A DNA stretch of 64,000 nt from Hordeum vulgare subsp. vulgare (lineage: Eukaryota; Streptophyta; Magnoliopsida; Poales; Poaceae), in contig NC_058524.1 in NCBI RefSeq assembly GCF_904849725.1, forward strand, positions 513,406,263 through 513,470,262, written 5' to 3'. This document shows, piece after piece, positions 12,605-22,290 of this stretch (position 1 is its first letter; each line of letters opens with the position of its first letter). The notes under the pieces were generated by a model. That model saw only the letters and a program-made list of their open reading frames with translations, was not told the origin of the DNA and searched no databases. Position numbers and translations under genes: made by a program.

Positions 12605-13239
12605 GTACATGAAAGATAGTCTTACTAATAAAAGAAAGATACCAGAAGCTGAGATCTCCACCATGTTTGCTAATTATACTTTTAAGGGTGGAATACCAAA
12701 GAATTAGGAGATCCTGAAGTACCTACTATACCATGCTCTATTAAAGGAAATTACGTTAGAACTTCTTTATGTGACCTCACAGCTGGTTCTAGTGTTATGT
12801 CGTTCTCTTTATATCATGGACTTGATTTGAATAAGTTGACACCTACTGAAATCTCTCTTCAAATGGCTGATAAATCAACTACTTTCCCCATCAGTATTTG
12901 TGAGGATGTGCCTGTTGTGGTTGCAAACATTAATATCCTAATAGACTTTGTTATTCTTGATATTCTCGAGGATGACAGTTTGTCGATCATCCTTGGTAGA
13001 CCCTAATACTGCAGGGGCTGTTATTGACTGCAACAAAGGCAATGTCACTTTTCATGGTAATGTTAATGAGCATACGGTACACTTTCCGAAGAAACAACTT
13101 CAAGTCCATAGTATCAACTCCATTGAAAAAATTCCAACGTTTACTATTGGAGACTTTGAATTCCCTCCCCCTACTGTCAAGAAGAACTATGATATACCTA
13201 TTGTTGGGGAAATGCATATCCCCATTGAGGTAACCTAGT
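12605..13239 (+). pseudogene. Retropepsin-like protease, broken
   Basis: Joining frames gives a pattern typical of the Athila protease: a Cys-Asp-Leu near the expected CDLGA active site (here CDLTAGSS), then SFSLYHGLDL, later IILGRP, the conserved flap/strand end. The last frame, 12948-13238, ends GEMHIPIEVT and a stop. Frameshifts occur at about 12700 and 13000. The normal continuation into reverse transcriptase is absent. Confidence 0.65.
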
Positions 13240-13640
13240 GATATTCAAAAGTTCTTCGGTTCCATGTCATTCGAAAAAAGTTTTTCAATAAGACTAGATC
13301 AACCTAATTGATGGACTCTTTTTTACTCGCTTGAGATGGGTGAATTTAGAAAGCACAACCTTCTGTACCCAACCTTTATTTTGTGTTCCTTAGTTTCAAT
13401 TTAGTAAAAATGCTATTATTTCTATGTTTTCCGTATTATCTGTGTAATAGAAGAAAAATGACCTGAAAATAAAAGTTCTCAAAACACCCTGAAAATTTAG
13501 TATGATTTTTTTCAGGAATATTTAAGAATTTCTCGCACTAAGAATACCTCAGGGGACTGCACTAGTGGGCCACAAGCCTGCAGGGCACGGCCACCGCCCT
13601 GGGTGCGCCCCCTCGCTTGTGGGTCCCTATTGACGTGCAA
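13240..13640 (+). other. Non-coding 3' interior with LTR-like block
   Basis: No ORF is supported. The part from about 13440 to 13623 resembles this element's own LTR upstream region: an AAAAGTTCTC...CCTGAAAATTTA stretch matches AAGTTCTCGGA...CCTGAAAATTTA at about 9178-9205. It is followed by a GC-rich segment with inverted arms GCCACAAGCC (13569) and GCTTGTGGG (13615). The sequence breaks off before a TATA box would be expected. Confidence 0.6.
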
Positions 13641-13659
13641 CTATTCGTGACTTGATACC

Positions 13660-13677
13660 TCCACGGCAACGGAGCCA
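13660..13677 (-). promoter_or_regulatory. Primer-binding site of truncated minus-strand element
   Basis: On the minus strand this reads TGGCTCCGTTGCCGTGGA, an Athila-type Asp-tRNA motif with few changes. It sits next to the LTR end at about 13723 with an unusual extra spacer of about 40 bp (TTGCTCAACAATTAGAAATT). The interior of that element to the left has been lost. Confidence 0.7.
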
Positions 13678-13722
13678 GAAAAGAGCTGCTCCCAATTGCT
13701 CAACAATTAGAAATTGTCTTGC

Positions 13723-14895
13723 AATAGCCCACCAGCGCATGAGATCGAGGCAGTTTTCGAGGGTAGAGTATTCAACCCAAATTTGTTGGTTCGCGCGACG
13801 GGAGGTGAAAGTATATTCTCAAGTATTAGCAACTGAATGCGTCAGATTCAACCACACCTAAAAGATTAGTGTCTGCAAGCAAAGTGTCAACAGCAAAATA
13901 GTATGATAACAACGGTGCCAGAAACGATCTGGTGACTAGGCAGACTATTCCTAACTGTCGTATCAATGGCGCCAGAAGTTGCCCGTGGACGGGAAAAAGG
14001 TATTGTAGCAGGTAGCAGCAGTGTAACGAGTAACAGAAGTGGCAAGGAACGGCAGTAGTGACAGCAGTAGCAAGTAGCAACAATAGCAAGTAGCAGCAGT
14101 AGCAAGTAACAATAGGAGCAACAGTAGTAACAATAGTAGCAGCAGAGCAAGTAACAACAGCAGTGGGACAAACTTGTAGGCAATGGGTCGGTGATTTGTC
14201 GGATGACATTCATCATGCAACAGTTATAACACGGAGAGATATGTGGCTAGCTCCCGTTCGTCAATGTGATGTAGGCATGCATTCCCTGTGTAGTCATACG
14301 TGCTTAGGGAAAAGAACTTGCATGACATCTATTGTCCATCCCTCCTGTGGCAGCGGGGTCCAAATGGATACTACGGGTATTAAGATTCTCCTTTTAATAA
14401 GGAACCAGAACAACGCATTAGCACTTGGTGAACACATGAACTCCTCAAACTATGGTCATCACCGGGAGTGGTTCCGGTTATTATCACTCCGGGGTTGCCG
14501 GATCATAACACATAGTAGGTAACTACAACTTGCAAGATCGGATCTAAAACACACATATATTGGTGACAACTTAATAATTTCAGATCTGAAATCATGGCAC
14601 TCGGGCCCTAGTGACAAGCATTAAGCATGGCAAAGTAGTAGCAACGTCAATCTCAGAACATAGTGGATACTAGGGATCACTCCCCGTCAAAACTAACTCG
14701 ATTACATGATAGATCTCATCCTACTCATCACCGCCGAGCGAGACTACGAATAGATTACTCATGAACGATGAAGAGCTTCATGGAATTGGAGAGGGAAGAA
14801 GGTTGACGATGACGATGGAGACGATTTCCTTGATCCGGAGCCCAAAACGGACTCCAGATCTGGCATCCACATGAAGAACGGGATGTGGCGGCGCC
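13723..14895 (-). repeat. 5' LTR of minus-strand Fatima-like element, part 1
   Basis: On the minus strand this carries the same order of words as 9039-10408: GGAGGCCTTAATA-like, TAGGGACCCCGCTGCCACAGG-like and GGGTTGAATACTCTACCCTCG. It is interrupted at 14895 by the element at 14896-25168 and continues at 25174. The inserted element is flanked by GCGCC on both sides (14891-14895, 25169-25173), which proves continuity. Confidence 0.85.
13990..14165. repeat. AGC/AAC-rich imperfect repeat inside the LTR
   Basis: Runs of GTAGCA, AGCAGTAGCAAG and AACAGTAG over about 170 bp. The homologous part of the + strand LTR (about 10140-10250) is shorter and less regular, so the repeat has expanded here. The Leu/Cys-rich frames read from it are artefacts. 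Confidence 0.75.
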
Positions 14896-16426
14896 TGATG
14901 ACCCACAAGTATAGGGGATCAATCGCAGTCCTTTCGATAAGTAAGAGTGTCGAATCCAACGAGAGGAGAAGAAGGCTCTGATAAATGGTTTTCAGCAAGG
15001 TAATAACTGCAAGCACTGAAAGTAACAGTAAGAAGTGATGGTGTAGTGAGGTGAAACGTAGCAAGCGAAAAGTAACAAGTAACAAGTAGTAGCAACGGTG
15101 CAGCAAAGTGGCCCAATCCCTTTGGTAGCAAGGGAAAAGCCTGAGCAAAGTCTTATAAGAGGAAAAACGCTCCTGAGGACACACGGGAATTTCTGTCATG
15201 CTAGTTTCATCATGTTCATATGATTCACGTTCGTTACTTTGACAGTTCGATATGTGGGTGGACCGACGCTTAGGTACTGCCCTTACTTGGAAAAGCATCC
15301 CACTTATGATTAAACCCTCTCGCAGGCATCTGCAACTACGAAAGAAGAATTAAGACAACGTCTAACAATAGCATTAAACTAGTGGATCCAAATTAGCCCC
15401 TTACGAAGCAACGCATAGACTGGGGTTTAAGCTTCTGTCACTCTAGCAACCCATCATCTACCTACTACTCCCCAATGCCTTCCTGTAGGCCCAAATATGG
15501 TGAAGTGTTATGTAGTCGACGTTCACATAACAGAACTAGAGGAAAAACAACATACAACACATCAAAATACCGAACGAATACCAAATTCACATGACTATTG
15601 TTAGCATGACTTATTCCATGTCCTCAGGAACAAAAGTAACTACTCACAAAGCATAATCATAATCATGATCAGAGGTGTAATGAGTAGCATCAAGGATCTG
15701 AACATAAACTCTTCCACCAAGTAATCCAACTAGCATCAACTACAAAGAGTAATCAACACTACTAGCAACCTTACAAGTGACAATCGGAGTCATGAGACGG
15801 AGATTGGTTACAAGAGATGAACTAGGGTTTGGAGAGGAGATGGTGCTGATGAAGATGTTGATGGAGATGACTCCCCTCCGGCGAGAGGAGTGTTGGTGAT
15901 GACGATGGCGACGATTTCCCCCTCTGGGAGGGATGTTTCCCCAGCAGGATCTTCCTGCCAGAGCCCAAGATTGGTTCTGCTCAAGTTCCGCCTCGTGGCG
16001 ACGGCGAATCCACGAAAAAGCTCCACCTTGATTTTTTCTCGGACGAAACCCTTCATATAGCAAAAGAGGGGGCCAGTGGGCCACCAAGGTGCCCACAAGC
16101 CCTGTTGCCGCGGCGAGGGGGTATGTTGCGGCAACCAGGCTTGTGGGCCCCTGGCTGCTCCCCTCTGACACTTCTTTCGCCCAGTATTTTTTATATATTA
16201 CCAAGAAATTCCACGTTGATTTTCAAGGCATTTGGAGTTGCGCAGAATAGAGGACTCAGACTTGCTCCTTTTCCAGTCCAGAATTCCAGATGCCGGTATT
16301 CTCCCTCTTCAAATAAACCTTGCAAAATAAGAGAGAAAAGGCATAAGTATGGTTCCACAAAGTATAATAACAGTCCATAAAGCGATAAATATCAACATGA
16401 AAGCATGATGCAAAATGGACGTATCA
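14896..16426 (-). repeat. 3' LTR of the complete Athila-type element
   Basis: 1531 bp, reading TGATGACCCAC to GACGTATCA on the + strand (TGATACGTC to GGGTCATCA on the coding strand). It has a GC-rich inverted-arm segment (16091 and 16138) and a TATA-like GCTATATGAAG just downstream on the minus strand (about 16060). Confidence 0.92.
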
Positions 16427-16440
16427 ACTCCCCCAAGCTT
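16427..16440 (-). promoter_or_regulatory. Polypurine tract of the complete element
   Basis: On the minus strand AAGCTTGGGGGAGT abuts the 3' LTR start. It is the plus-strand DNA primer. The same 16 nt string AAGCTTGGGGGAGTTG recurs internally at 17911-17926. Confidence 0.85.
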
Positions 16441-17907
16441 AGACCTCGCTTGTCCTCAAGCGAAAACCAAGACCCAAAACATGTCCACTTGTTTAGGGAT
16501 GAAGGTGTCGATAAACATAATACAGACATGAGGGCATCATGATCACACATAGAACAACAATACATCATAGAGATTCTTATGGGAAATTAACAATTCCTTC
16601 ACAAAGCAAAGTATGAAACAAAAACCTTACCGAGAAGTAGCCAACAACAGTCCATAGTCATTGAAGCAATTGCAATTTATCATATTATCAGAAAGAGTCA
16701 AATAAGAGCTTGTAAGGCAAATCCACATACTTAATCATCTCTTTTATTTTCCACAATTGTTACAACTCACGTGGTACTCATGATATCAAAGTTTCAGTTG
16801 GACACAGAGAAAGATAAGGGCTTATAATTTTGCCTCCCAACCATTTACCTCAAGGTAAAGTCAACAATAATAAAGCAGAAGTACTCATCTCCAAGTTGAT
16901 ATATGAATATAGATCTTTCCCAAGTATATGACGTTCACCAAGAAAAAGGCTAAATAAGGAATTGGTGAAGATCACCATGACTCTTACAAAGGAAAAAAGT
17001 AAAGGTACAAGATAGGCCCTTCGCAGAGGGAAGAAGAGGTTGTCATGCGCTTTTGAGGTTTGGATGCGTGTCCTGTTAGTGCGGAGGAAAGTCACTTTAT
17101 ATTGCCTCCTGTGATAAAGAACTTTATTATGCAGTCTGTCGCTTTTATGTCTTCCTCATCACAGGTTCGTACAAAGCTTATTTTCCACACACTAATAGAT
17201 TATACATATTAGAGAGCAATTTTTATTGCTTGCACCGATGATAACTTACTTGAGGGATCTTATTCAGTCCATAGGTAGGTATGGCGGACACTCAAGGCAA
17301 AACTGGGTTGAAGGTTTATGGATGCACAAGTAGTATCTCTACTTGGTGCGGGACTTTTGGCTAATATGAGGTGGAAGCAATCGTCACATGCTAAGGGATA
17401 TCTAATCATATAACATTGTTTGGGACCAAGCAAACACGATTCATTATGTTGTCTTCCTTGTCCAAGATCTACTTTTAAGCATGTAATAGTTTGGTGAGTG
17501 CTCACAATTATAGAAGGTGTCTAACATGATATATTTATATGTGAACCTCTCTTTCCTTATTACTTCTTATTAATTGCAACAATGACTGAGATCTATGTTG
17601 GTCTACTCTCAACAAGCTTCAATCATCATACTTGTTATATGTGAAGTTATCACTTTCCATAAGATCATCTCATGATCTTTCATGCTATCGTTCTTTTCGT
17701 ACTTTTGATCACGGCACAAAACAAAGCCCTTGACTAAGATACTCTTTATTGTATAGCTCGCAAGCTCGAATACATCGGGGGAGACACAAGGCAAAAGACT
17801 CAAACTAAACACTCAAGACTTATTCCACTAAGATAAGAAATAAAAACTGAAAAGGAAAGAACTAAAACAAAGGTAAAAGCAAAAGATATAAAGGTGATAC
17901 GATACCA
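16441..17907 (-). other. 3' untranslated interior of the complete element
   Basis: About 1.5 kb between the 3' ORF and the polypurine tract. Small minus-strand frames (17095-16850 with FFPLRRAYLV, 17505-17260, 17812-17609) contain words also found in the element at 59449-60617: LRR.NLL, GKY/GKD.YI.. and GGATGCACAAGTAGTATCTC near 17317 and 60558. This suggests a once-coding or structurally conserved tail shared by the two families. I cannot assign a protein. Confidence 0.5.
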
Positions 17908-17949
17908 GGGCAACTCCCCCAAGCTTGGCATAAGCCAAGGGAGTTGCCC
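17908..17949 (-). other. Hairpin containing an internal polypurine-tract copy
   Basis: Outer arms GGGCAACTCCC (17908-17918) and GGGAGTTGCCC (17939-17949) pair perfectly. Inside, CTTGGC and GCCAAG (17924-17929, 17934-17939) pair around an ATAA loop. One arm includes the minus-strand AAGCTTGGGGGAGTTG, identical to the true polypurine tract. Confidence 0.8.
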
Positions 17950-18073
17950 ATACCAATGCTTAGTTGTCTTCCTTTGGTGGTGATGGTGGTGAAGTTGAAA
18001 CATGAGTTTGATCCTCCGTCTTCCAAGGCATAGGTGCTCCATCAGGGCAGGATGAACGAGTCGCCGGAATCCT

Positions 18074-18478
18074 CTAATCTGCAGCTAACCGTATTGATTT
18101 AAATCTATACTCATACTCACAGTTTTGGTTCTGCAGGTCATAGATCTGGCCCTGGAGTTGATCAACCCTGTCATAGAGCCTGGAGAGGTGCTTCCCAATG
18201 TCAATGGCATCCATCTTGTGATTGTTGGTGAACTCCATGATCATCATGTGGTTGGCGTTGAGTCCATGCTCCACCATCCCTTGGCACTTGAAGACTTGTT
18301 GCTCCATTGCTTCGAGCCTCGTCTCCACGCTTCCGGTCTTCTTAGGCCCCTCAACATCACGGATGTGAAACATCCCCTCGCTCATCTTGATAGATTGGGC
18401 GTGCTGCAATACTTTCGTGAGGTAGGGATTGATGACCTTCTCGAAGATCTTGTCCTTAGGAACTTTTGGGGAAGTCAT
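18074..18478 (-). CDS. Small 3' ORF downstream of integrase, coiled-coil protein
   Basis: This 134-codon frame starts MTSPKVPKDK and is intact. Residues about 45-125 are rich in heptad-like Leu/Met/Ile spacing (METRLEAMEQQ-type, then LYDRVDQLQGQIYDLQNQN), which suggests a coiled coil. There is no signal peptide or membrane segment. It sits where Athila-type elements have an extra 3' ORF, sometimes called env-like, but I see no envelope features. Upstream are a splice-acceptor-like TTTCTGTTGCAG ending at 18491 and a TATATATA box at 18561. After its stop an in-frame Pro-rich stretch of about 35 codons continues, so the ORF may once have been longer. Function unknown. Confidence 0.6.
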   Translation of the reverse strand: MTSPKVPKDKIFEKVINPYLTKVLQHAQSIKMSEGMFHIRDVEGPKKTGSVETRLEAMEQQVFKCQGMVEHGLNANHMMIMEFTNNHKMDAIDIGKHLSRLYDRVDQLQGQIYDLQNQNCEYEYRFKSIRLAAD

Positions 18479-18490
18479 GACGATCTAGAT

Positions 18491-18791
18491 CTGCAACAGA
18501 AATAGGCTCGAAACGAAACAGAGGAAAACTGCGCGATACGGAGGTCAAAACCCTCGGGCGTATATATAATGATTTTTCTGGACCAGAAGGAGTGCTCCGC
18601 AAGAAAACAGAGTCCGGGAGGCACACGAGGTGCCCACAAGCCCTGTTGCCGCGGCCAGGGCGAGGCTGCGACAACCAAGCTTGTGGTCACCTCGTGCGCT
18701 CTCCGGACTGCTTTTTATTTTTCTAATTTTCCATAAATTCCAAAACGGAGAAAATTTCCTATTGGAAAAGTTTCAGAGTCCAATTACTTAC
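18491..18791 (-). promoter_or_regulatory. LTR-like promoter block or intron before the 3' ORF
   Basis: The segment 18628-18654 is 27 bp identical to LTR positions 16087-16113 and is followed by the same kind of inverted arm (CTTGTGG at 18680). On the minus strand the arms precede a TATATATA box at 18561-18570, as in the LTR. The block also begins with a consensus donor (G/GTAAGT at 18791) and ends with a good acceptor (TTTCTGTTGCAG at 18491), so it can be read as a 301 nt intron. Either reading gives a way to express the 3' ORF separately from gag-pol. Confidence 0.55.
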
Positions 18792-21700
18792 CGAAACACA
18801 TACCTCTTCCTTTTTAGGGTCTGAAACAGGCTGATAAACATCCCTTATGTACTCCTCTGGAGTTATGATATTGATCATATTGGTCTCAACATTTATGGGA
18901 GTACCAGAGATGTAATGCTTGATTCTTTGCCCATTTACCACTCTAGGAAAATTACCTTCCGTGTTATTGATTTTGATGGCACCAGAACGATATACTTCCT
19001 TGACAACGTAGGGACCTTCCCATTTATAGAGAAGCTTGCGTGCGAAGAATATTAAACGAGAATTGTATAGCAGGACATAATCACCTACATTGAACTCTCG
19101 TTTTTGTATTCTTTTATCGTGCCATCTCTTAACCTTTTCCTTGAACAACTTGGCATTGTCATATGCCTGGTCCCTCCATTCATCTAATGAGCTGATATCA
19201 AACAACCGCTTCTCACCGGCAAGTTTGAAATCGAAGTTGAGCTCTTTGGTTGCCCAATAAGCTTTGTGTTCCAGCTCAAGAGGTAAATGACAGGCCTTAT
19301 CGTAAACCATTTTGTACGGCGACATGCCCATGGGATTCTTATAAGCAGTCCTATAAGCCCATATTGCATCGTCAAGTTTGCTAGACAAATTCTTTCAAGA
19401 TCTATTGACGGTCTTTTGTAAGATCAATTTGATCTCCCTATTACTCAACTCCACTTGACCACTAGACTGAGGATGATAAGGAGATGCAACTCTATGGTTG
19501 ACATCATACTTAGCGAGCATCTTGCGGAAAACACCATGAATGAAGTGTCAACCGCCATCAGTCATCAGATATCTAGGGACTCCAAATCTTGGGAAAATGA
19601 CTTCTTTAAGCATCTTAATAGAGGTGTGGTGATCAGCGTTTCTAGTGGGGATAGCTTCTACCCACTTAGTGACATAATCCACAGCAACTAAGATGTGAGT
19701 ATACCCATTGGAACTTGGGAAAGGTCCCATATAATCAAAGCCCCAGACATCAAATGGTTCGATGACAAGTGAATAGTTCATAGGCATTTCCTGACGCTTA
19801 CTGACATTCCCTATTCTTTGGCATTCGTCACAAGACAAGACAAACTTACGGCCATCCTTGAAGAGAGTGGGCCAATAGAACCCTGATTGCAATACCTTAT
19901 GAGCAGTTCTGTCTCCAGCATGGTGTCCTCCGTAGGCTTCGAAATGACAGTTCTGCAGGATCTGTCCCTATTCATGTTCAGGCACACAACGTCTAATAAC
20001 ACCATCTACTCCTTCCTTATAAAGGCGAGGATCATCCCAAAAGTAGTGTCTCAAATCAAAGAAGAATTTCTTGTTTTGCTGGTAGGTGAAACTGGGTGGT
20101 ATGTATTTGGCTACGATATAGTTTGCGTAATCAGCATACCAAGGTGCACTATGTGAAGTGCGGATGATATTCAATTGCTCATCAGGAAAGCTATCATCAA
20201 TAGGCCGTGGGTCATCAAGGACATTCTCTAGCCTAGACAAGTTATCTGCTACAGGGTTATCAGCATCCTTTCGGTCAACAACGTGCAAATCAAATTCCTG
20301 TAGCAGGAGAACCCATTTGATTAGCCTAGGCTTTGCGTCCTTATTCTCCATAAGGTACTTAATAGCAGCATGATCAGAGTGAATAGTGACTTTGGAGTCA
20401 ACTATATAAGATCTGAACTTTTCACATGCAAACACGACTGCTAAAAACTCCTTCTCCGTAGTGGCATAGTTTCTTTGGGCACAGTCTAGAGTTCTACTAG
20501 CATAGTGAATGACATTCAACTTCTTGTCAACTCTTTGTCCTAGAACAACACCAACAGCATAATCACTAGCATCGCACATGATTTCGAAGGGCAAGGTCCA
20601 ATTAGGTGGTTGAACAATAGGTGTGGTTTTCAAGGCCTTCTTAAGTATTTCGAAAGCTTCCTCACAATCCTCATCGAAAACAAAAGGAACATCCTTCTGC
20701 AAGAGGTTGGTAAGAGGCCTCGAAATCTTAGAGAAGTCTTTAATAAACCTTCTATAGAAACCAGCATGACCTAGGAAACTTCGTATACCTCTGATACCTG
20801 TGGGGCAAGGCATTTTCTCAATTGCATCTACCTTAGCCTTATCAACTTCAATGCCTTTCTCAAATATTTTGTGTCCTAAGACGATGCCTTCATTAACCAT
20901 GAAGTGGCACTTCTCCCAGTTCAAGACGAGGTTGGTATCTTTGCATATCTGTAAAATTCGATCAAGGTTGCTGAGGCAATCGTCAAAGGAAGAACCGTAA
21001 ACGGAGAAATCATCCATGAAAACCTCAACAATGTTTTCACAAAAGTGAAAGAATATAGCCATCATACAACTTTGAAAGGTGGCAGGTGCATTGCACAGGC
21101 CAAAAGGCATACGTCTATAAGCAAAGGTACCGAAGGGGCAGGTGAAAGTGGTTTTCTCCTGATTAGATTGTGCAACATGTATTTGCGAGAAGCCTGAATA
21201 ACCGTCTAGAAAGCAGAAGTGTGTGTGTTTAGATAGCCTTTCTAGCATCTGGTCGATAAACGTCAAAGGGTAATGGTCTTTCCTGGTTTCCTTGTTCAGT
21301 TTCCCCAAGTCTATCACCATCCTATAGCCAGTAATAATCCTCTATGGGATTAGTTCATTCTTATCATTAGGAACGACGGTGATACCTCCCTTCTTAGGTA
21401 CGCAATGTACTGGACTCACCCAATCACTATGAGCAACAGGATAAATGTTTCCTGTTTCCAGAAGCTTTAATATTTATTTTCTCATGACCTCTTTCATCCT
21501 CGGATTTAATCTCCGTTGATGATCAGCAACTGGCTTAGAATCAGGGTCGGTTTTAATCTTGTGCTGTCATAGAGTGGGACTAATACCCTTAAGATCATCA
21601 AGAGTATATCCAATAGCAGCACGGTGCTTCCTCAAAGTTTTTAATAACTTCTTCTCTTCGTGATTTGAGAGGTGAGCACTAATAATAACAGGATATATCT

Positions 21701-22290
21701 CCTTCTCATCAAGATAGGCATACTTAAGAGTATCTGGTAACTGTTTTAGCTCGAACACCTGATCACCCTTTGGTGGGGGAGGATCCCCAAGCAGTTCAAC
21801 ACGCAGATTATTCTTGAGAATAGGATATTGTTCTAAAACAATTTTATCTATCTCATCTCTTCCATCCATATGCATATCATTTTCATGCTCAAGCAGATAT
21901 TGCTACAGTATCCGTACGAGGTACGGCAATAGAGGCAAGAGCAATGATTTCATCCCTACCAGACGACTCTTTTTCATGGGGTTGTCTTCCAAACTTGGAG
22001 AAGTTAAATTCATGAGACACACCCTCGAAACTAACAGTGACAGTCTGTTTAATGCAATCAATGTGAGCATTGACAATGTTGAGAAAGGGTCTACCAAATA
22101 TGACGGGACAAAAGCTATCTTCTGCAGTAGCAAGGACGAGGAAATTAGTAGGATACTTCGTCTTACCACACAGGACTTCTACGTCTCTCACAATTCCCAG
22201 AGGGTAGATAGTGTCTCTATTAGCTAGCGTAATAGTCACATCAATGGGTTCTAACTCAGCAGGTGCAATCTCATCTTTGATTTCATCATA
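18759..22290 (-). pseudogene. Pol: protease, reverse transcriptase, RNase H, integrase
   Basis: Frames 22239-21889, 21875-21567, 21320-19968, 19892-19548 and 19388-18759 follow each other and need only a few repairs. Protease ends with VIFGRPFLN. Reverse transcriptase shows [13 protein letters not shown] and FMDDFSVYG, the Athila form of the YxDD box, in the 450 aa frame. RNase H follows with CDASDYAVG and [10 protein letters not shown]. Integrase has a zinc-binding HH-CC segment (GGHHAGDRTAHK to LSCDECQR) at the 19968-19892 frame junction, the catalytic DYMGPFPSS, VAVDYVTKWVEA and MTDGG blocks, and a C-terminal GPYVVKEVYRSGAIKI. Stops or frameshifts occur at about 22290, 21890, 21565, 21478, 21345, 19970 and 19540. 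The protein acts in reverse transcription and integration; this copy is not functional as it stands. Confidence 0.9.

Larger units (their letters stand above)
9039..13640 (+). mobile_element. Non-autonomous Athila-type element: LTR, gag, protease, no RT
   Basis: A 1370 bp 5' LTR is followed by a primer-binding site, a gag-like frame and a protease-like frame. The coding part ends at a stop at 13239 after a protein end PIEVT, with no reverse transcriptase, RNase H or integrase. The next 400 bp (13240-13640) include a block resembling the LTR promoter region. No + strand 3' LTR is present; the element runs into the primer-binding region of a minus-strand relative at about 13641. The wording resembles the Triticeae Fatima family. 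The lack of RT could be family design (a gag-PR derivative mobilised in trans) or a deletion. Confidence 0.75.

Noticed and set aside
13826..14220. Leu/Cys/Tyr-rich frames resembling membrane proteins
   Set aside because: They are translations of the AGC/AAC repeat inside an LTR.
17800..18042. A frame with a hydrophobic segment that could suggest an envelope-type protein
   Set aside because: It is out of frame with the 3' ORF, overlaps the hairpin and polypurine-tract copy, and has no support as coding sequence.
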